A stretch of 64,000 nucleotides of DNA from Kappaphycus alvarezii (GCA_002205965.3 NADL03000758.1:186001-250000), one strand, 5' to 3'. Counted from the stretch's first letter, positions 34,114-46,990 are shown. The notes: generated by a model from the sequence alone, not told the origin. Numbers and translations are program-made.

Positions 34114-35034
34114 TCATCCCATCGACCTCCGCCTCTTCCTGACTTCTTCTTCCTCCTCATCCTGATCAATCTTTGGTGCAAGGAAGTATCGCACATATCC
34201 ACCTTCCTCTGGAATAGAAAACTCTATCGCAAGGATTTCCATCTTGAATGCACATGGTGACAGAGTCTGACAACGGTACGGCCTTTGTGAACATCAATAG
34301 GTACTTGCCAGGGAAGGTCATACTGAGAGGCTCCTTAACGTTGATTGTGACTGGATTGGCTTGTTACTATCTGCCGCGTCAGTCTGTTGAATGTTTAACG
34401 AGCAGCTCCCAATATCACCAGAGACCGAGAAGCAGGCACTGTTCTTGGAGACCTCAATGGAGATGACATCGCCAATAACAGCAAGATCAGTGAAAATGCG
34501 ACGATACTCAGAAGCTGGGAGGTTGATGACGGCTTGGTACTCACTATCGTCAGGGACGTTCATGTGTTCCAAGTCGATGTCCATAAGCTTGAGTTCGAAA
34601 TGAGCCACACGATCCGCAGAGGTATTTTCAAATATGAACTCAGCGATATCCGCGCCCTCGTCATCTGCAACAATCTTCACGGAGTCATCATTGGCGGCAC
34701 ACTTCAAAATCTTGCTGAGTGAATTGAGGTTAATGCCAATGGAGTGGGGCTTGTCACAACGATACATCTCGAAGGCTTGATTACGCAGCTTCATGGTAGC
34801 GAGACAAACGTGAGACTCATCCATAGCCTGGAAATGGGCGATGAGAAGGATGATGGTTAGTTACTTTGCATAAGTGATGAATGCAGGACTGCGATGCGGG
34901 GGGGGGGTGATGTGGCTTACCTGGAGGCTGATTCCATCGGCAGAGCAATCAAAGTTTGTCTGGGTGATTAGCTCCCTGATTGCGTCTAGAACCCTCTTGA
35001 GAGTAGAACTCTGTGCCATACGCGCCTCAAACAT
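34114..35034 (-). CDS. PCNA: Proliferating cell nuclear antigen (PCNA), one intron, two frameshifts
   Basis: The sliding clamp that tethers DNA polymerase delta and repair factors to DNA in the nucleus. Exon 1 (35034-34921, 38 codons) starts MFEARMAQSSTLKRVLDAI. The intron (34920-34828) is GTAAGC...CAG. Exon 2 continues AMDESHVCLATMKLRNQAFE, MYRCDKPHSIGINLNSLSKI, FELKLMDIDLEHM, IFTDLAVIGDVISIEVSKNS, VKEPLSMTFPGKYLLMFTKA and YVRYFLAPKI near the C terminus. An acidic-then-basic extension follows and TGA is at 34114-34116. Joined length is about 275 residues, slightly longer than usual (258-264). Frame changes at about 34353 (one C missing) and 34237 (one A extra) break the last third. A run of ten Gs lies in the intron. 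E2F-type sites lie upstream. The gene call is secure; the breaks are probably sequence errors. Confidence 0.95.
34828..34920 (-). other. Spliceosomal intron of PCNA
   Basis: 93 bp, donor CAG|GTAAGC and acceptor TTCCAG|GCT on the minus strand. It joins GISLQ to AMDESH, a phase-0 junction exactly between conserved PCNA codons. It contains a G10 run (as printed on the plus strand) at about 34898-34907. Confidence 0.92.
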
Positions 35035-35335
35035 CTTGGAAAAGAATTAGATAGGATACAAAGAAGAAAGAAAAACTCGAGGGGATTACGGAGTCGAAGA
35101 TGAGAAAGCGAACGAGGAGAAAAGTGACGATTGAGGGATGAGCAGGAAGTTGATCGGCTGGAGATGGCTTGAGTTTCTGGGTAGAAGTAGTGACGAGAAA
35201 GGTACGCCTTTGCACACCAACCTTTCAACAGGAAATGTAGGCGTGAGAGGCGCTCTGCATGGCCGCCAAAAGATGGCTTCAAATCGACCTACACGGCACT
35301 TGATGTTTCCGTTCTTGTATTTGCGTTGACACTGT

Positions 35336-35588
35336 TTTGGCGCCAAAGGTCTGGATTGATTGGACGATGATGTATGAGTATGAGGTGTAAGCTCTATATG
35401 TGACAATTGGGTGTCAAATGGGCGATATCTAATGTATCATTACACATCATAGAAAACTGGCCTGTACCGCATTATGTTGCCCCAAACAAGGACACATTTA
35501 CAGTAAGTTTCCTACGTACTACTTGGAGAACGGAGCCTTTCGGCGGGAATATTGGTCTACAGGTGCCTCGAAGGATCTTGGCGGGAAA
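35336..35588. promoter_or_regulatory. Three E2F-type sites upstream of PCNA
   Basis: TTTGGCGCCAAA at 35336-35347 is a perfect palindromic E2F/DP consensus (TTTSSCGC on both strands), 302 bp before the PCNA ATG. GGCGGGAA at 35542-35549 and GGCGGGAAA at 35580-35588 are further consensus matches in reverse orientation. PCNA is a classic E2F target in plants and animals, so S-phase control is a reasonable inference. The two distal sites are more than 500 bp from the ATG. Confidence 0.6.
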
Positions 35589-35650
35589 AAGTACTGCCGT
35601 GCAGTTCAGTGCTTTGCTGCTCAGAAAACCTTGCATTCTCTATTCCAAGT

Positions 35651-35685
35651 CGCAGTAAGAAAATCCAATGGATTTTCTTACTGCG
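35651..35685. repeat. Perfect 17-bp inverted repeat
   Basis: CGCAGTAAGAAAATCCA (35651-35667) and its exact reverse complement (35669-35685) are separated by a single A. It is the longest perfect palindrome I noticed in the window. It lies just beyond the PCNA upstream region. It could be a hairpin terminator or RNA structure, a transposon end or a target for cruciform formation; nothing in the context decides. Confidence 0.9.
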
Positions 35686-35929
35686 CTGAATAATACTGTA
35701 ATTGCATTTGCCGAGAACTTTACTCAATATAACTTAGCCAGCGTTGTTACGTGGCACTCCAACGCTTACAGTCATGGGGTTCTTACTGGGACAGGCATGC
35801 CAAGTACTGTACTGTACTGTACAAAATAAAAGAAGTTGACAGATTGCAGCGTGCCTGCTGCGCAAGGCGACTGAGAGCCCACTACCTATCTTGGAGTGTC
35901 CACCGACTGGCCGACTACTTAGTTAATAG

Positions 35930-36480
35930 CAAACTAGGACCAAATCGGTTATGCAGTGGGGCCGCGATATGGTGGCCAATGCCACCGGCGACCACAAGGC
36001 GCATTGATACTCTGGTTGATACGCGTGCGAATAGTAGCGTCGCAAGGTGTGACATTTCCTGGCAACGTGGGCTACAAACTCCCTATAAATATTGTAACAG
36101 CCTTCGGAGAAGGGGCACCGAGGGAGTCACCCAGCGGCTGGAATCGGAAACCTGGGTCGCGGGAATGAAGGAAGGGGGGCACCATGCGCCATGACAGCTT
36201 GTGTTGCAGGTCTTGGACCTTGCCGCGGTGCGTCAGGGGGCAGACCCACCAGCCACTTGCACCGCGTTCGGTAGCGAAGACTGCTTGAACGGGGACGTAA
36301 CGGCGACGTCACATGCGATGGGCCGACGGGGCCGGCTTCAGTGTCACGTGGAGGTTGCACAAGGAGGATGTCGACGGGCCTGTAGTCCATACCGGGGACG
36401 AGATTCTCAACTTCAAACTTATAGACCAGCTGGCGGAGCGGAAATCGTACCACGCGAACACGTTGCGAACTGAGTAGGCA
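35930..36480 (-). pseudogene. RT-element endonuclease tail, degraded (copy D)
   Basis: Minus strand shows VYKFEVENLVPGMDYRPVDI (the 'E.P.LVPGT..RPADI' box, about 36430-36370), then after frame changes FRFQPLGDSLGAPSPKAVTI (about 36145-36090) and a terminal stretch with TRINQSIN. The same order is seen in the better copies at 26972-27661 and 55920-56716. It is heavily shifted. Confidence 0.6.
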
Positions 36481-36591
36481 TTGGAACAGGCATCCCCCAG
36501 AAGCCACTATGCCGGCAACCTTTTCTCCGGAATGGTACCATTCGATAGAGAGTCCTCGCAGCAATCATAATCGACGGAGCAACCACCCGAC

Positions 36592-36870
36592 ATGAGAGGT
36601 CGATACTCCAAATGCCACAACTGTACCAGCTCTCCTGGTTGGACAGGGTCGGCTGCTCTTACGTGCATTCCTCCGTATGATCCCTGGTCACTCCCTCCGG
36701 CAGGTCTGGGCCCCTCGACTCCGTCGTTCTCCCTGCCTCATATGCAAAAGACAAAACTTTCCTTAGCTCGGTGTGCCAGGACGCTATCGCAAGGTCCTAA
36801 TGTTAGAACGAGAGGGGACCAGCTTTCAACCTTAGCAGCCATGCTGACCAAGACCCAAGTTTACGAATAG
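36592..36870 (+). pseudogene. RT-element fragment between RT core and endonuclease tail (copy E)
   Basis: Plus strand reads SPGWTGSAALTCIPPYDPWS and LPHMQKTKLSLARCARTLSQ, the segment that precedes the zinc knuckle in this RT family ('GSGAWLTAIP...ALRLRLGLP'). Frames are mixed. A separate 3'-UTR-like motif CTGCAGCGGACACC on the minus strand lies near 36990-37005, so several element pieces are nested here. Confidence 0.5.
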
Positions 36871-37129
36871 GCGGCCCTGGATTCACGAACAGCCGCCCCG
36901 ATTCTTTCCTCGCAACGTACAGCACAAACGCCGCCAAATCCTGGTGCACAACTACCCCTCTTTTTTGTATTACCTTATGGCTTGAGTATAACAGGTGTCC
37001 GCTGCAGGGAAAAGAGTACCGTACATTACTACAGAACTGGTCACCCTTCAAGATAAGTTAAAAGAGTAAAGTGTTAGGATATTCCAGCCCACAATTGACC
37101 GTATCTTTCATATATTAAAGCACCCCACA

Positions 37130-37545
37130 ATCCTGCGACTTCTGCTAGAGGTAGGCTTGTGCCTATCCCAATATCCACCCTTGGAGGCTGGCACCCAGAC
37201 GCGTACGCGGTGCTGACCGATGTCGCGGGGAACGTGGCCGTCCGAGCGATGGAGACCTATGCGAAAGTTAGAGCGGTACTTCCCTTTTCGAGTCGAGTGT
37301 GGTTGTCTGGAAAACCATGGATAGATCGGATGTATCTTCCAAGAATAAAACACCCAAACCTTTCCCCCTTCACAAAGGCACGCTGCCGCGACCGCCATGC
37401 CTAACGCGGCATGCCTGCTCGCTGGCATTGAGCCGGCCCTGTATGGAATGTTGTTCAGTGTTACCCATAAGTCCATCAGTCCCATCATAACGACTTGTCC
37501 AGCACAACGCACAGCGGCGTGGATACAGCCGACTACATCTGCCAT
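37130..37545 (+). pseudogene. RT-element C-terminal fragment, GWHPDAYA type (copy F)
   Basis: Plus strand reads PISTLGGWHPDAYAVLTDVA followed by VAVRAMETYAKVRAVLPFSS. The same motif ends copy A on the minus strand (6801-6740: ISTLRGWHPDVYAVITEVA). These two form a subfamily different from the copies ending in PVSS/PVST. Upstream parts are missing. Confidence 0.5.
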
Positions 37546-40500
37546 AAATTAAAATAACCCAAAATCCCCCCCCCACACTCTATCCCCCCTCCAGTCCGGG
37601 TAAATTCTGGACAGCAGGAAAATTTCACGAAAAAAACAGTGTGCACACGCCAAACACGAACTGCCCAGGTGCCTCCGCCTTTCCTACACCGTGTTCCCCC
37701 TGCAATGTCATTGCAATAAACCAGTTGGGTATAAACCATAACTATGCCCGGACCCAGTGAACATTGCCTCGATTCATGAGGATGCAGAGTGCAATAACAT
37801 CAAAATCAATTGCCACACACTCAGTCAAACTGAAAGTCCGTGAAACTGCGTTTGAATTATTACGATGCAACATGAAAAAGACTGCCAAAGCAAGTAGAAA
37901 GCTTTCTATCAGAGTGGAAGTGGGCATCTTATCTCCCAGAAAGACTGTCATTGGAGAAAGGAAGCAGTTCTTAGACAAGGGAGAAAAAGAACGTTTGCAT
38001 AGGATTACTGGAGGGAAGTTTTAAGCGTGGAGATTAACTATGATGACAGAAGAAAAGATGCAGGTAATTTTCCAGCGTCCTCGGTTCCGATGGAGTCGTG
38101 GCGCTGCTGATTATAGCTACGACTGCTTTCAGTGGTCGTCCCCGTTTCAAAAACGGTATTCCTTTCCAAGACACATTGTATACTTCAGCGCACGTCACCA
38201 GGAAATGAAAATTCAAGCTCAGGTGAGCAAAGAACGCTGGAAACCAAATGCAGAAAATTAGTATCATGTCGATTGCTTTCTTCGTATAATACTCATGATT
38301 AAAGAGCGACACCCATTATCCTTGCCAATCCCAACGTCACTCAAAACATGCACGAAACAGCATATTACAGTACATTGGGCCCCACGGAGAAGTTATTTAC
38401 TGTGACATATAGTCAGACAGAATAGTACAGGCTTGCAGAAACATTAAAGGGGTGTATAAACACGTTGCGGCTGTTGCTCCTGTTTCTGGTAGTTGTTTAA
38501 TTGTTGATCCTTTCTTCTAGTGCAAAAGAAGGCACTTAATGAGCGCTGGTTTGATTCTTTTCTGGGAAAATTCAGGGAGGCTGTTAATATCGTTGCCTTG
38601 GGTTTACCTTCCAAGGGACGGTTACCCTTGTCTCCGCGGTTGTGAAGGTCACCGAAAACGGTTCTATAGAAATAGGTATACTCCACCGCGGCTACTAACA
38701 CATCAATATTTTTATTCGAAAAACTGTAGGGGCTATAATACTAACTCTTGATGGAAATGTGTCTCGAAAGGTGTATGGATTGAAGAACGCAGGGAGAAAA
38801 ATTGACGCATTTATTGCACCTGCTATCACTTTTCATATCCTGCTGTCCTATGATAAGCATGTGAACAAAAAAAATTCAAGATTGGATGTCGGGAACTGCG
38901 AGGCTCGATTTGTTCTAAAAAGTTTATAGAGACCTAGAAGGTGAAATCCAGCCTTGCATGTGGTTTATATGGATTTTTAAGCTTAAAGGAACCGTACATA
39001 TCGAAGAGATTTGAAGAACCATAGAACCTATTCAAGGGCAGTAAGCTCCAATCCGCTTAATGTGCTGCATCCGGCAGCAGAATGTGTCACTCCGGAAAAA
39101 TCCTTTGCTGGCCGCCAGCCCGCAATGCAACAGGGATTTTCAGAATAAATCACTGAAAGAAAAAAGAAAGCTTTGATGGTGACCCTAAGGAAGTCTGAGC
39201 AAAAAAACCAGACTTCGAAAGAAATAGCAGAAAGATACCTTGGAGGGCATTACTGAATCCATCGCGGGTACTTTCTATATGATCTGGACTCTAGGATGTC
39301 GTAAGAGGCGAGAGAAGCGAGGTTTTTTGTTTCTTTCTGGTACTGCTTTCGATTTTGAGGAGGAGGCTTTGGGATTTTAAAAATCATGCCTTTTTCAATG
39401 TCCTAAATTTATCCACATTTCTATTCGTAACTTTTTGGTCGCAAATATATATTTTGCTCAGTAGACGGGTTCTATCTATCCTTTCCAACGACTTTTGCTC
39501 CATCGCGGACGAAACTAGTACGTACTGCCATCTATTGTTAGTTTTGAGGTGATCGGGCTATTTTTTCACTACTTTTATGTGTGTTCTGTTAACTTTCTAA
39601 AATTGACTCAATGTCTAAGGGCACTGCTAATTAGGAAAGATTCTTTGAAAAAACTCTGTCAAAATACAGCTTTATTTGTATGGAATTTTTCACTTCGCAA
39701 CGCATACGTGTAAAATAAACTGTACACCCAATGTGCATGCTAATTAAATGAGAATAAATTGTTATAATCTCCAATGTCTACAGGAAAACTATCTTCATAT
39801 GAGGACATAGCTTTGGGCAAATTTGTTAAAGTAGAAATTAATCTTATTCTGTCTTTGTTGCTAACCCATACTTTTAACAATAGTGAAGCTCGATGAAAAA
39901 AACTTTTCGGTAGTTTTAGCGCTATTCAGGGTACGAACTACTTCACTCCGCTTGATAATCTTTGATTTTATTGCCAATTTGCTACATTTTATCTTTTAGT
40001 AGAATGCTTAAGCCGAAGTGGTGTAGAGTGGAAGCCACTGAGCACCTCTTTACTGTAATTCTATGTAATAGAGTATTTTTTAGTAAATAATTACGGCGCC
40101 CCGAAAAAAATTTCTACTTACTGTACATTTTGTACTGTGTAGACCGCGGTTTATGCGCGTGACTTGATCGCGGGCATATCTCTTTCTTTCCCAATAGAGT
40201 CCCCAGACCTTATCCGGAGGTAGGTCCATTCTTATCAACCTAAAGTAAGCGGTTGAGTGTTTCACCGCTGACGCACAGAGAATTCATGGGGCGCCCACTA
40301 TGGCTTTGCTGCAGACGCACACTGAGTCGTGACGCCGTATGTGTGATTCGTAATATTTGTATCGGACCACCCAGTTTGGGATATACAAGAACCCTCCGAG
40401 CCTGTTTATTTCTGACCAAGGAAGAATGGTGGGAGATATCCCGCAGACAATGTAGGACTTAGAGTTTGGAATAAATGACATCCTAAAATTTTTAGAGTCG

Positions 40501-41198
40501 GTGATCTATCAGGATATATCATCAGAGCACGTGCAGTGTGGATTGCAAGCACGAGCAGCCATCTCCTCGGCATTTGTCGTTTGGCAGGAGCGAGAATGCA
40601 CATGCCCTGGACTGTTTTTTGTAAGTCTTTCGGTCTAATCTGAGCACTGGGCAAAAGGAGGCGCTCCCGGAGTTGGCGGTGAGCATGCGGCAAAGGAATC
40701 ATATGGTTTCTATGGACATCGAGAAGGGTTTCGTAATTCCCCTTTACAATCAGCCATGTAGGACTGTTTTAATTTCCGCTACGCTGGGCGTTTGTACCAG
40801 TGCGTAGCTCTTCTCTTTGACTAGGCGAGATCCCCACTTTGGTTCACAAGACTGATGGTGCCCCTCTTTACAAAGCTCCATTCGTATGGGTATCGTATTC
40901 TGTCGCATATACGACTTTCTAATGATCCCTACCCCGCATGGTGTAGTCGCAGGCCTAGAAGATTGTCGAAAATGATAAATGCACTAATGCGAACACTCGA
41001 ACTGCGCAGGCACCAGTAAAAATTGGAATGGAATAGAGCTCAAGTGCTGGACCATCTAGTCGTCCGTGTGGAGACGATAAATATGGAGTTTAGCGTGGTA
41101 CCGTACAAGACGCAACATCTTCATCGTTTCGGAGGAGACATTCTCAGGCAAGCGCGACTGGGACGCCGCTGGGTGAACGTCGCCGACGCCGTCTCTCT
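37546..41198. other. Gene-poor region
   Basis: Mostly AT-rich, with a C10 run near 37568. Open frames at 37764-38024 (plus), 40253-40462 (plus) and 40406-40702 (minus) have no recognisable domains. A TACTGTAC word pair occurs near 40120-40140. No gene can be supported. Confidence 0.35.
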
Positions 41199-42142
41199 GT
41201 GAAACTTTATCGGGCTGTCCTTGGTGCTACATTGGTAAGGCTAAGCATTCGATCGTTGCACAGGGATATGGGATGTGCCCTCCGCGCGAATCTCGCGACC
41301 GCTGTCGCCTCTCGCACCAGTCGTTACGGGATCTGCAGTTTTGGCGAAACCTCCTTTTTTCGAGACGGAAGGTCGAAGCATCCTATTATCAGTGGCCGAC
41401 GCGGCGCTTCCGACGGATGCGGCGGTTACGAGGTATGGGGGCACTCTGAACCACTAGAACCTTCAACCTTGGCATCCGGGCCTTTGGTGCGATCAAGGAG
41501 TGTGGAACTGAAAGGACCGCGCGTAATTCATTACCCATTGCAAGTTAAAGGCCATAAGGAAGCTCCTAGAGGTTTCGCTGGGGGAAGAAGTGAAGAGACG
41601 CGGTATTCAATGATTTCTGCAGCACGTAGACAACCAGGCTGTGGGTACAAACAGCTTTTTCGCAGCAGGTCGCCCTCTGGCCGCATGGCTTCCGTTGGTC
41701 AACAACAAGTATGCGGATACTCTCTCAAAATAATTCCCCCGCGGCGGCCTCTTGCTCGGTCGAAAACTGCTGCGTTCCGTCGCGGATGGAATGAAGGCAC
41801 CCAACAAGGTTTTCAAGTACCGCCCGCTCAGCGAGCACCCATACGTGCTCCGCGAGTTGATGATGGAGAGATGGAAATGCCTTGGGACGATGGGCAGTTG
41901 AGCATGTTTTGACCTCCAGTGGACCGAATTATGGAAACTGTGAACAATGGCACAAACGGGAGCCCCTGTGTTGCTCTACGTTCTGGACTTGCCTCGACAG
42001 GCATGGCATCAAGCGGCTCTGCATTTCTGCAAGCGATGTAGTCACCGCAGGAGTTGTGGGAAGCGCAACGTCCACTGAACCCAGCTTTGCGCCTTCTAGA
42101 TGTGGAGATGAATCAATTATGACTCGGTCGCTGCTCAGTTAG
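41199..42142 (+). other. Unrecognised coding-like stretch, GC-richer than its surroundings
   Basis: It begins with a 237-codon open frame (41199-41912), Arg/Gly/Ser-rich. Another plus frame in the same interval gives the more natural VFKYRPLSEHPYVLRELMME (about 41800-41870), and a third gives CSASDVVTAGV-like text near 42020, so several frames contribute in turn, as in the other shifted ORFs. No known domain is recognised. It lies between RT fragments and is probably part of an element. Low confidence in any product. Confidence 0.3.
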
Positions 42143-42724
42143 CGCTGACGTCGGTGTCATCGGGAGCGGTAGCTGATTTTTGGTTGGGCCAAGAGTAGCG
42201 AAGAAATTGCCACGCTTTACTTTGACCAAACTATACGCACAAGTAGTGCGTCGGATTGGTTTTTCGGTGCGCAGTACCTTCCACAACCTACGTTGGAGAA
42301 GGCCCCCTGCACTTTTTCCATCGGCGCGGCTCCAGAGAGGGCCGACCTCGTGAACTCCGAGTAATGGTGTGGCTGTTCTGTTCTGTTTAAACCCTGGTTT
42401 ATGCGCATGAATCGCATGCACAATGGATATCGAGGGCAAGTCGCAGGACTTGTGTGACGATTCGTACGTATCACAGGTGTGAAATATGTGCTCTAGCGTT
42501 TATACACTAAGTGCAGTGCCCTTAAGATGATCGCGAGTCAAGCACACCGCCATGATCGCAGGTATGGTCCTCTCTCACCCGTCCTCCCTCTCTTGGCTGC
42601 GCAACGATGCCTCGCTCTTTGCAGAAGAGGTGAAAGCTACATTTATTGTGGTTTGGGGCCACTGTGGTCTCGTGTAAATGGATTAGCCAGATGAGGAACT
42701 CCTTCATTGACCGAATATTAAGTT

Positions 42725-43590
42725 AAGAGCTAACTGGATAGTCAACATCAGTCACTTGCAGTGGGACACTGGAAATGATGGCTATAGCCACCGCGGAACA
42801 CGGAACACAGCTGAGGCGCCGATAGATTCGTATGCGAATAATGCCTTCAGAGGTGTGATATCTGGTCACAATTAGCAAAATAAACGTTTCCAGAAACATA
42901 ACAAAGGCCGGGGACGCCGCTCTAGCAGAGTTGAAAGCGGGGTGGCTGGAAGCATAAACTCAGCTGGCGAGAATGGTTGTCAGATGGTGGTACAAGGCGT
43001 CTGAAGAGCTTACGCTCAAGGCCCTGGACCTTGTTGCGGTAAGCTTGAGTGGCGGCGCATGCGGCAGCTTGCGTTGCTTTCGTGACAGAGGCATGTTTTA
43101 ACGGCGAAAAATAGCAACATCACAGGCAATCAGCTGTTCCTTGGGCCGATTGCGAGTCCGTGGATTGGCATGCACAAAGAGGTCAGCAGGCCTAAGATCG
43201 GTTCCAGGAATTAACAGAGGGAACTCGAACTTGTAGTTCAAACCCGCGGTGCGGAAGACATGGTATGGGAGGATGTTGCGGGTGGAGTTATGCCGGTGTA
43301 GGCGGCCAAACCTCGAGCACCAAAAGTCAGCCGCATGTTCTCAATACAGATCCAGCGTCTGCTGGCAAAAATGAAACTTCGGCGGGATCTAATCCGTGTA
43401 AACTGGAAGACGGAGATGGCGATGGAGCATGGTGCTGCAATGAGCATCAGATACTTTGGTCGCATTGGTCGGATTTGCTTGTCGGAAGGCGGCAGCCTCG
43501 GAATAATGAAAAGTTAGACGGCGTATCCGACGACAGGTGGCTTCGGGACAGTGGGCTACGTTGCTAGGAACATCCTTCCAGCGCACTTTC
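42725..43590 (-). pseudogene. RT-element zinc-knuckle and endonuclease tail, degraded (copy G)
   Basis: Minus strand reads STMLHRHLRLPVYTD (about 43430-43390), HAADFWCSRFGRLHRHNS (about 43330-43280), LNYKFEFPLLIPGTDLRPAD (about 43240-43180) and LIACDVAIF (about 43125). This parallels copy I at 55920-56716 almost word for word. Downstream parts are poor. It is a 5'-truncated, degraded insertion. Confidence 0.6.
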
Positions 43591-46589
43591 GCCGCAGTCT
43601 CCTGCTGTACCCTATTGAATTTGGTTCGCAGGTGTGATTATCTAGTGTGGGTGCCATTTATGTGGGCATGTGGGTATCTCTGCAGGGCGCGGTCGGGACA
43701 GGTAGGGGATGGCGTGGAACGATTTTCTGTGTTTTAGTCTCTGTTGGTTTGAATCCTATCGGGGACTCAGTAGTCGACCAATCGAGGGTCCGCTATCCCG
43801 CCGATGGCGGTTTCTGGCAGGATTCACAGTAAATGAATGCGTTTCTGTATGATAAAGAGGGTTTTCCTCATTTGAAGACAGTTTCATCGCGGATAAACAC
43901 TAGTTTCTATTCGAAACGTGTCCTCAATTGAGTGCATTTGGCATCATTTGAGTACATTTTCAGAATCCATAATAGTAATTTTAAAAACTACTACATCCCG
44001 CAATTTTTTATCCAGACTTAATCTACCTGAATTGCTTGGCGGTAGTAAGCTTAAACTTTTCTAGTTCGTTGCTGATTCCAGCTGCTTGAGACTGTGTTCA
44101 TTATTTTAGCTAAGAAAACACCTCTGCAATGACCAGTGCGAAAAACCCCCGAACCATCATCGGAAACCGTGTTAGCACACGAGCAAGGCTTCTAACGTCT
44201 GATATCAAGTGGAGGCGCTTGTATAGTCCCTCACGAAAGACAAAATTCGTCAGTTTAACCGTTGTGAAAGTTATTCGGGAGGAGAAGAACGGCCGTTTTC
44301 GCACAATGGTGACAGCAACATGGGAACTTTCGGATGGAAAATACTTTGTATCTTTACATTAGGGTAGTTTTAGGGGGGAGGTTATACTCACACAAAGCGT
44401 AAGAGAAATCTCTCCTCACTATTCATTATTGGGCAAAAGTCAAGAAAGAAAAAAGTTACATTCGATGATTCCTCCTATTGTCGAATCTCCCTAGATTTTA
44501 AGCCCGAGTGCAAGCCCTGGTACTACTACGAGCTTAATTACCATTCAGCATCAAACTACCAATGGTAATCAAGAAATGAAAATCGGTGGAAGCGGTGACT
44601 GCTCCGATGCAATTGTTTATGCAAATGGACATAAATGGATTGAGTGTCATGTGACTGAGTGCCTCAATGGATCAATTCCTGCTCACAAATGGAATATGTA
44701 TGGCCTGGGAGATGACTTCATTATGTAAGGTCAAGGGTCGCGTGACATTTCGTCTTAAGACTGCTTCACGTGGATGTTTCCAATGAGCTATCTTTCATCT
44801 ATTGTCGCGAATACCAATGTTGGTCTGGATGGAGACAATTCGGGACCATGCACATAAAACAAAATATTTTAATTTTTCGGTATTTTTATTCTGATGTCAC
44901 GGTTGGAATTCAGTGAGAGAATATCTCTATGGAGTTCAAAGTTGCCATCATTATTTATTGAAGCACTGAATTTTGGACATATTATGCCTAGAGGCAAGTT
45001 TGGAGGCATTCGAACTTACATTTTTTCAATGATGTAAGGCCCCTGTAAGAAGCTGAAATTGAAATTTCAATAAGACGGTGGCACCTCTTGACCTTTTTCG
45101 TGGATGCGATAAATAACGGTAGAAGACTAATGTCAAACTGGCGGATCGCAGCTGCGTTGATGAAAACATGTCACGTCGGTATGGAATAGGAGGAAGATAG
45201 ATGGGGAAAGAAATTCCTGAGTATTTAGCCCTGGATACGAAACCGGAAATAGTTGCGAGCTGAGGACTGCCGCTTGCGGAAAGAGTGGAGTCATTCTTCG
45301 TATAAAAACTTGTAAGTCAGCAGAAGATGACATTGAAGACATAACGCAATTGTGAAAAGGTGAAAAGGAGCTATAAAACATAGTTCAAACTTGTTTTTGG
45401 TTAAAGTAGGGTCGTTTTTGCTGATTCATTTTTTTATCTGTTCAAGCAGCTGAACGTTTTGTTTGATAAGTATCTACTGTATACTGGAGTTGTCGAGATG
45501 TCTAAAACAAGCTATCTTATGAAGTTTCTATCTGAACGTGAAGTTACGAGCATGGAGAACATTTTTCACTCGTTTCGAAGACGGAAACTGGAAAATAAAT
45601 TGTTTCATTTTTTGGGTGGACCGTGAAAGAAGATATTTTGCCAGTAAAGTGGGTATTACGAGTAGAGGCAATCTTATTATAGAGAAAGGTGGAGATCTGT
45701 AGGTGACCACGCGAAACTTGTAAGTTCGGAGATAGATACTACTGACATATGCGAGATGTAGTTTGACACATGCGCCATGATTGACCGGCACAACCGATAC
45801 AATCAGGATAACCTGCAGTTGGAGAAGAAATATGAGTTTAAGGAGTGGTCGATCAGAATTAACCCTACTTTGATCGCTATTTGCTGTGTTTATGCCTGTA
45901 AACTATATAAAGTTTCCCGAGGAAGCCGTGACTCGACATCAACAAATTAATTCTACTGTAGATTTTCTGATGTACTGATTCAGTACAGTTACGACGACAT
46001 GCAATTCAGGTTCATCTGGAACCTCTTCAGGCAATATGTTCCTTCCTAAGGGTACGGAATCTTTCTTGTTTCAACCAAGAAAGAGAGTATTATTAAGGGA
46101 AAGGAGTCACCTTTCGGCAACCAATCAACATGCAAAATTTGCACCCAGTACAGGACGAAGTAGTTTTTTTCTGGTTTTGTTCGTTCACTCAAGAACAAGG
46201 TTTTTGTATGTCACCCTGAATATGGCGGAGACTGTTTTCCAAAGCATTGCAGACACGTGCATAAATTTGGAAGCTTTCATTAAGTAAAAGTCAAATTTTA
46301 CTGCGTGATGTCAGTAGAATGAACATTTTGATAAAAAAGTTCTTCCTTTAGCCCCCTACGAATCCAATATGCTTCTTTACAATTGCTAGATAAACCTAGC
46401 CCTGGTGCGGAATACCCTTTATGAGAAGTCACTGTATTCTGTCTCATGTTCAAGTAGGTGCACTAGGCGTGCTGAGGGTTAGGTTTGAACAAGGAATCGT
46501 CGAAGTCCCTCTAGGCATGGATCTTTTGGATTTCAATTGAGCAATTCGCAATTGAACTCAGCTGGCAATTGAACTCAGCTGGGAATTTA
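43591..46589. other. Gene-poor region
   Basis: Three kilobases with short open frames only (for example 44129-44362 on the plus strand, Lys/Arg-rich, no recognised domain). A GTACTGA/TCAGTAC palindrome lies near 45974-45988. No gene is supported. Confidence 0.35.
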
Positions 46590-46990
46590 ACTTTCAACCT
46601 GTGCAGTGCAGTAGTTCTAAGATTCCCAAGGGAGTCCCAGAACCACTGCACTACACAGGAGATGTTTCTAATGTTGAAGAATAGTAGCTTTATGTCAGCA
46701 CTCCGAGGCGGGAGCGATGCATCCCCTGTCTCTTGATTCCTCGGGTGCCCTACATCTACCTCTATTCTTTCCTTAGAAAAATTCATCCCGCGCATCGCAG
46801 AGAAGTTTAACGCAACCACAGGAGTGATCCGGAGACTTTTTATTAGCGCGTAAGTTGCACACTGTGGTATTCTATTGCAATGGTTATTATATCGCGAGCC
46901 CTACTACACGTGCTGACGTGGAACATCCGATTAGGTCTTAGCCGTATAGTCATACCTGCAGTGTACACGATAGATGCTCATTGAAGTAAA
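46590..46990 (+). pseudogene. RT-element 3' end (copy H)
   Basis: Plus strand carries EKFIPRIAEKFNATTGVIRR (about 46778-46837). The last 200 bp, including the 3' UTR block CCGTATAGTCATACCTGCAG, are nearly identical to the end of copy I (56560-56765). The two copies diverged only by point changes and small indels, so they share a recent source. Confidence 0.7.

Noticed and set aside
34898..34907. G10 run in the PCNA intron as a quadruplex or regulatory site
   Set aside because: A single short run cannot form an intramolecular quadruplex and its length is unreliable given the indel pattern.
41199..41912. 237-codon ORF as a defined protein
   Set aside because: Arg/Gly/Ser-rich composition and better protein-like text in other frames of the same interval suggest that this frame is only partly real.
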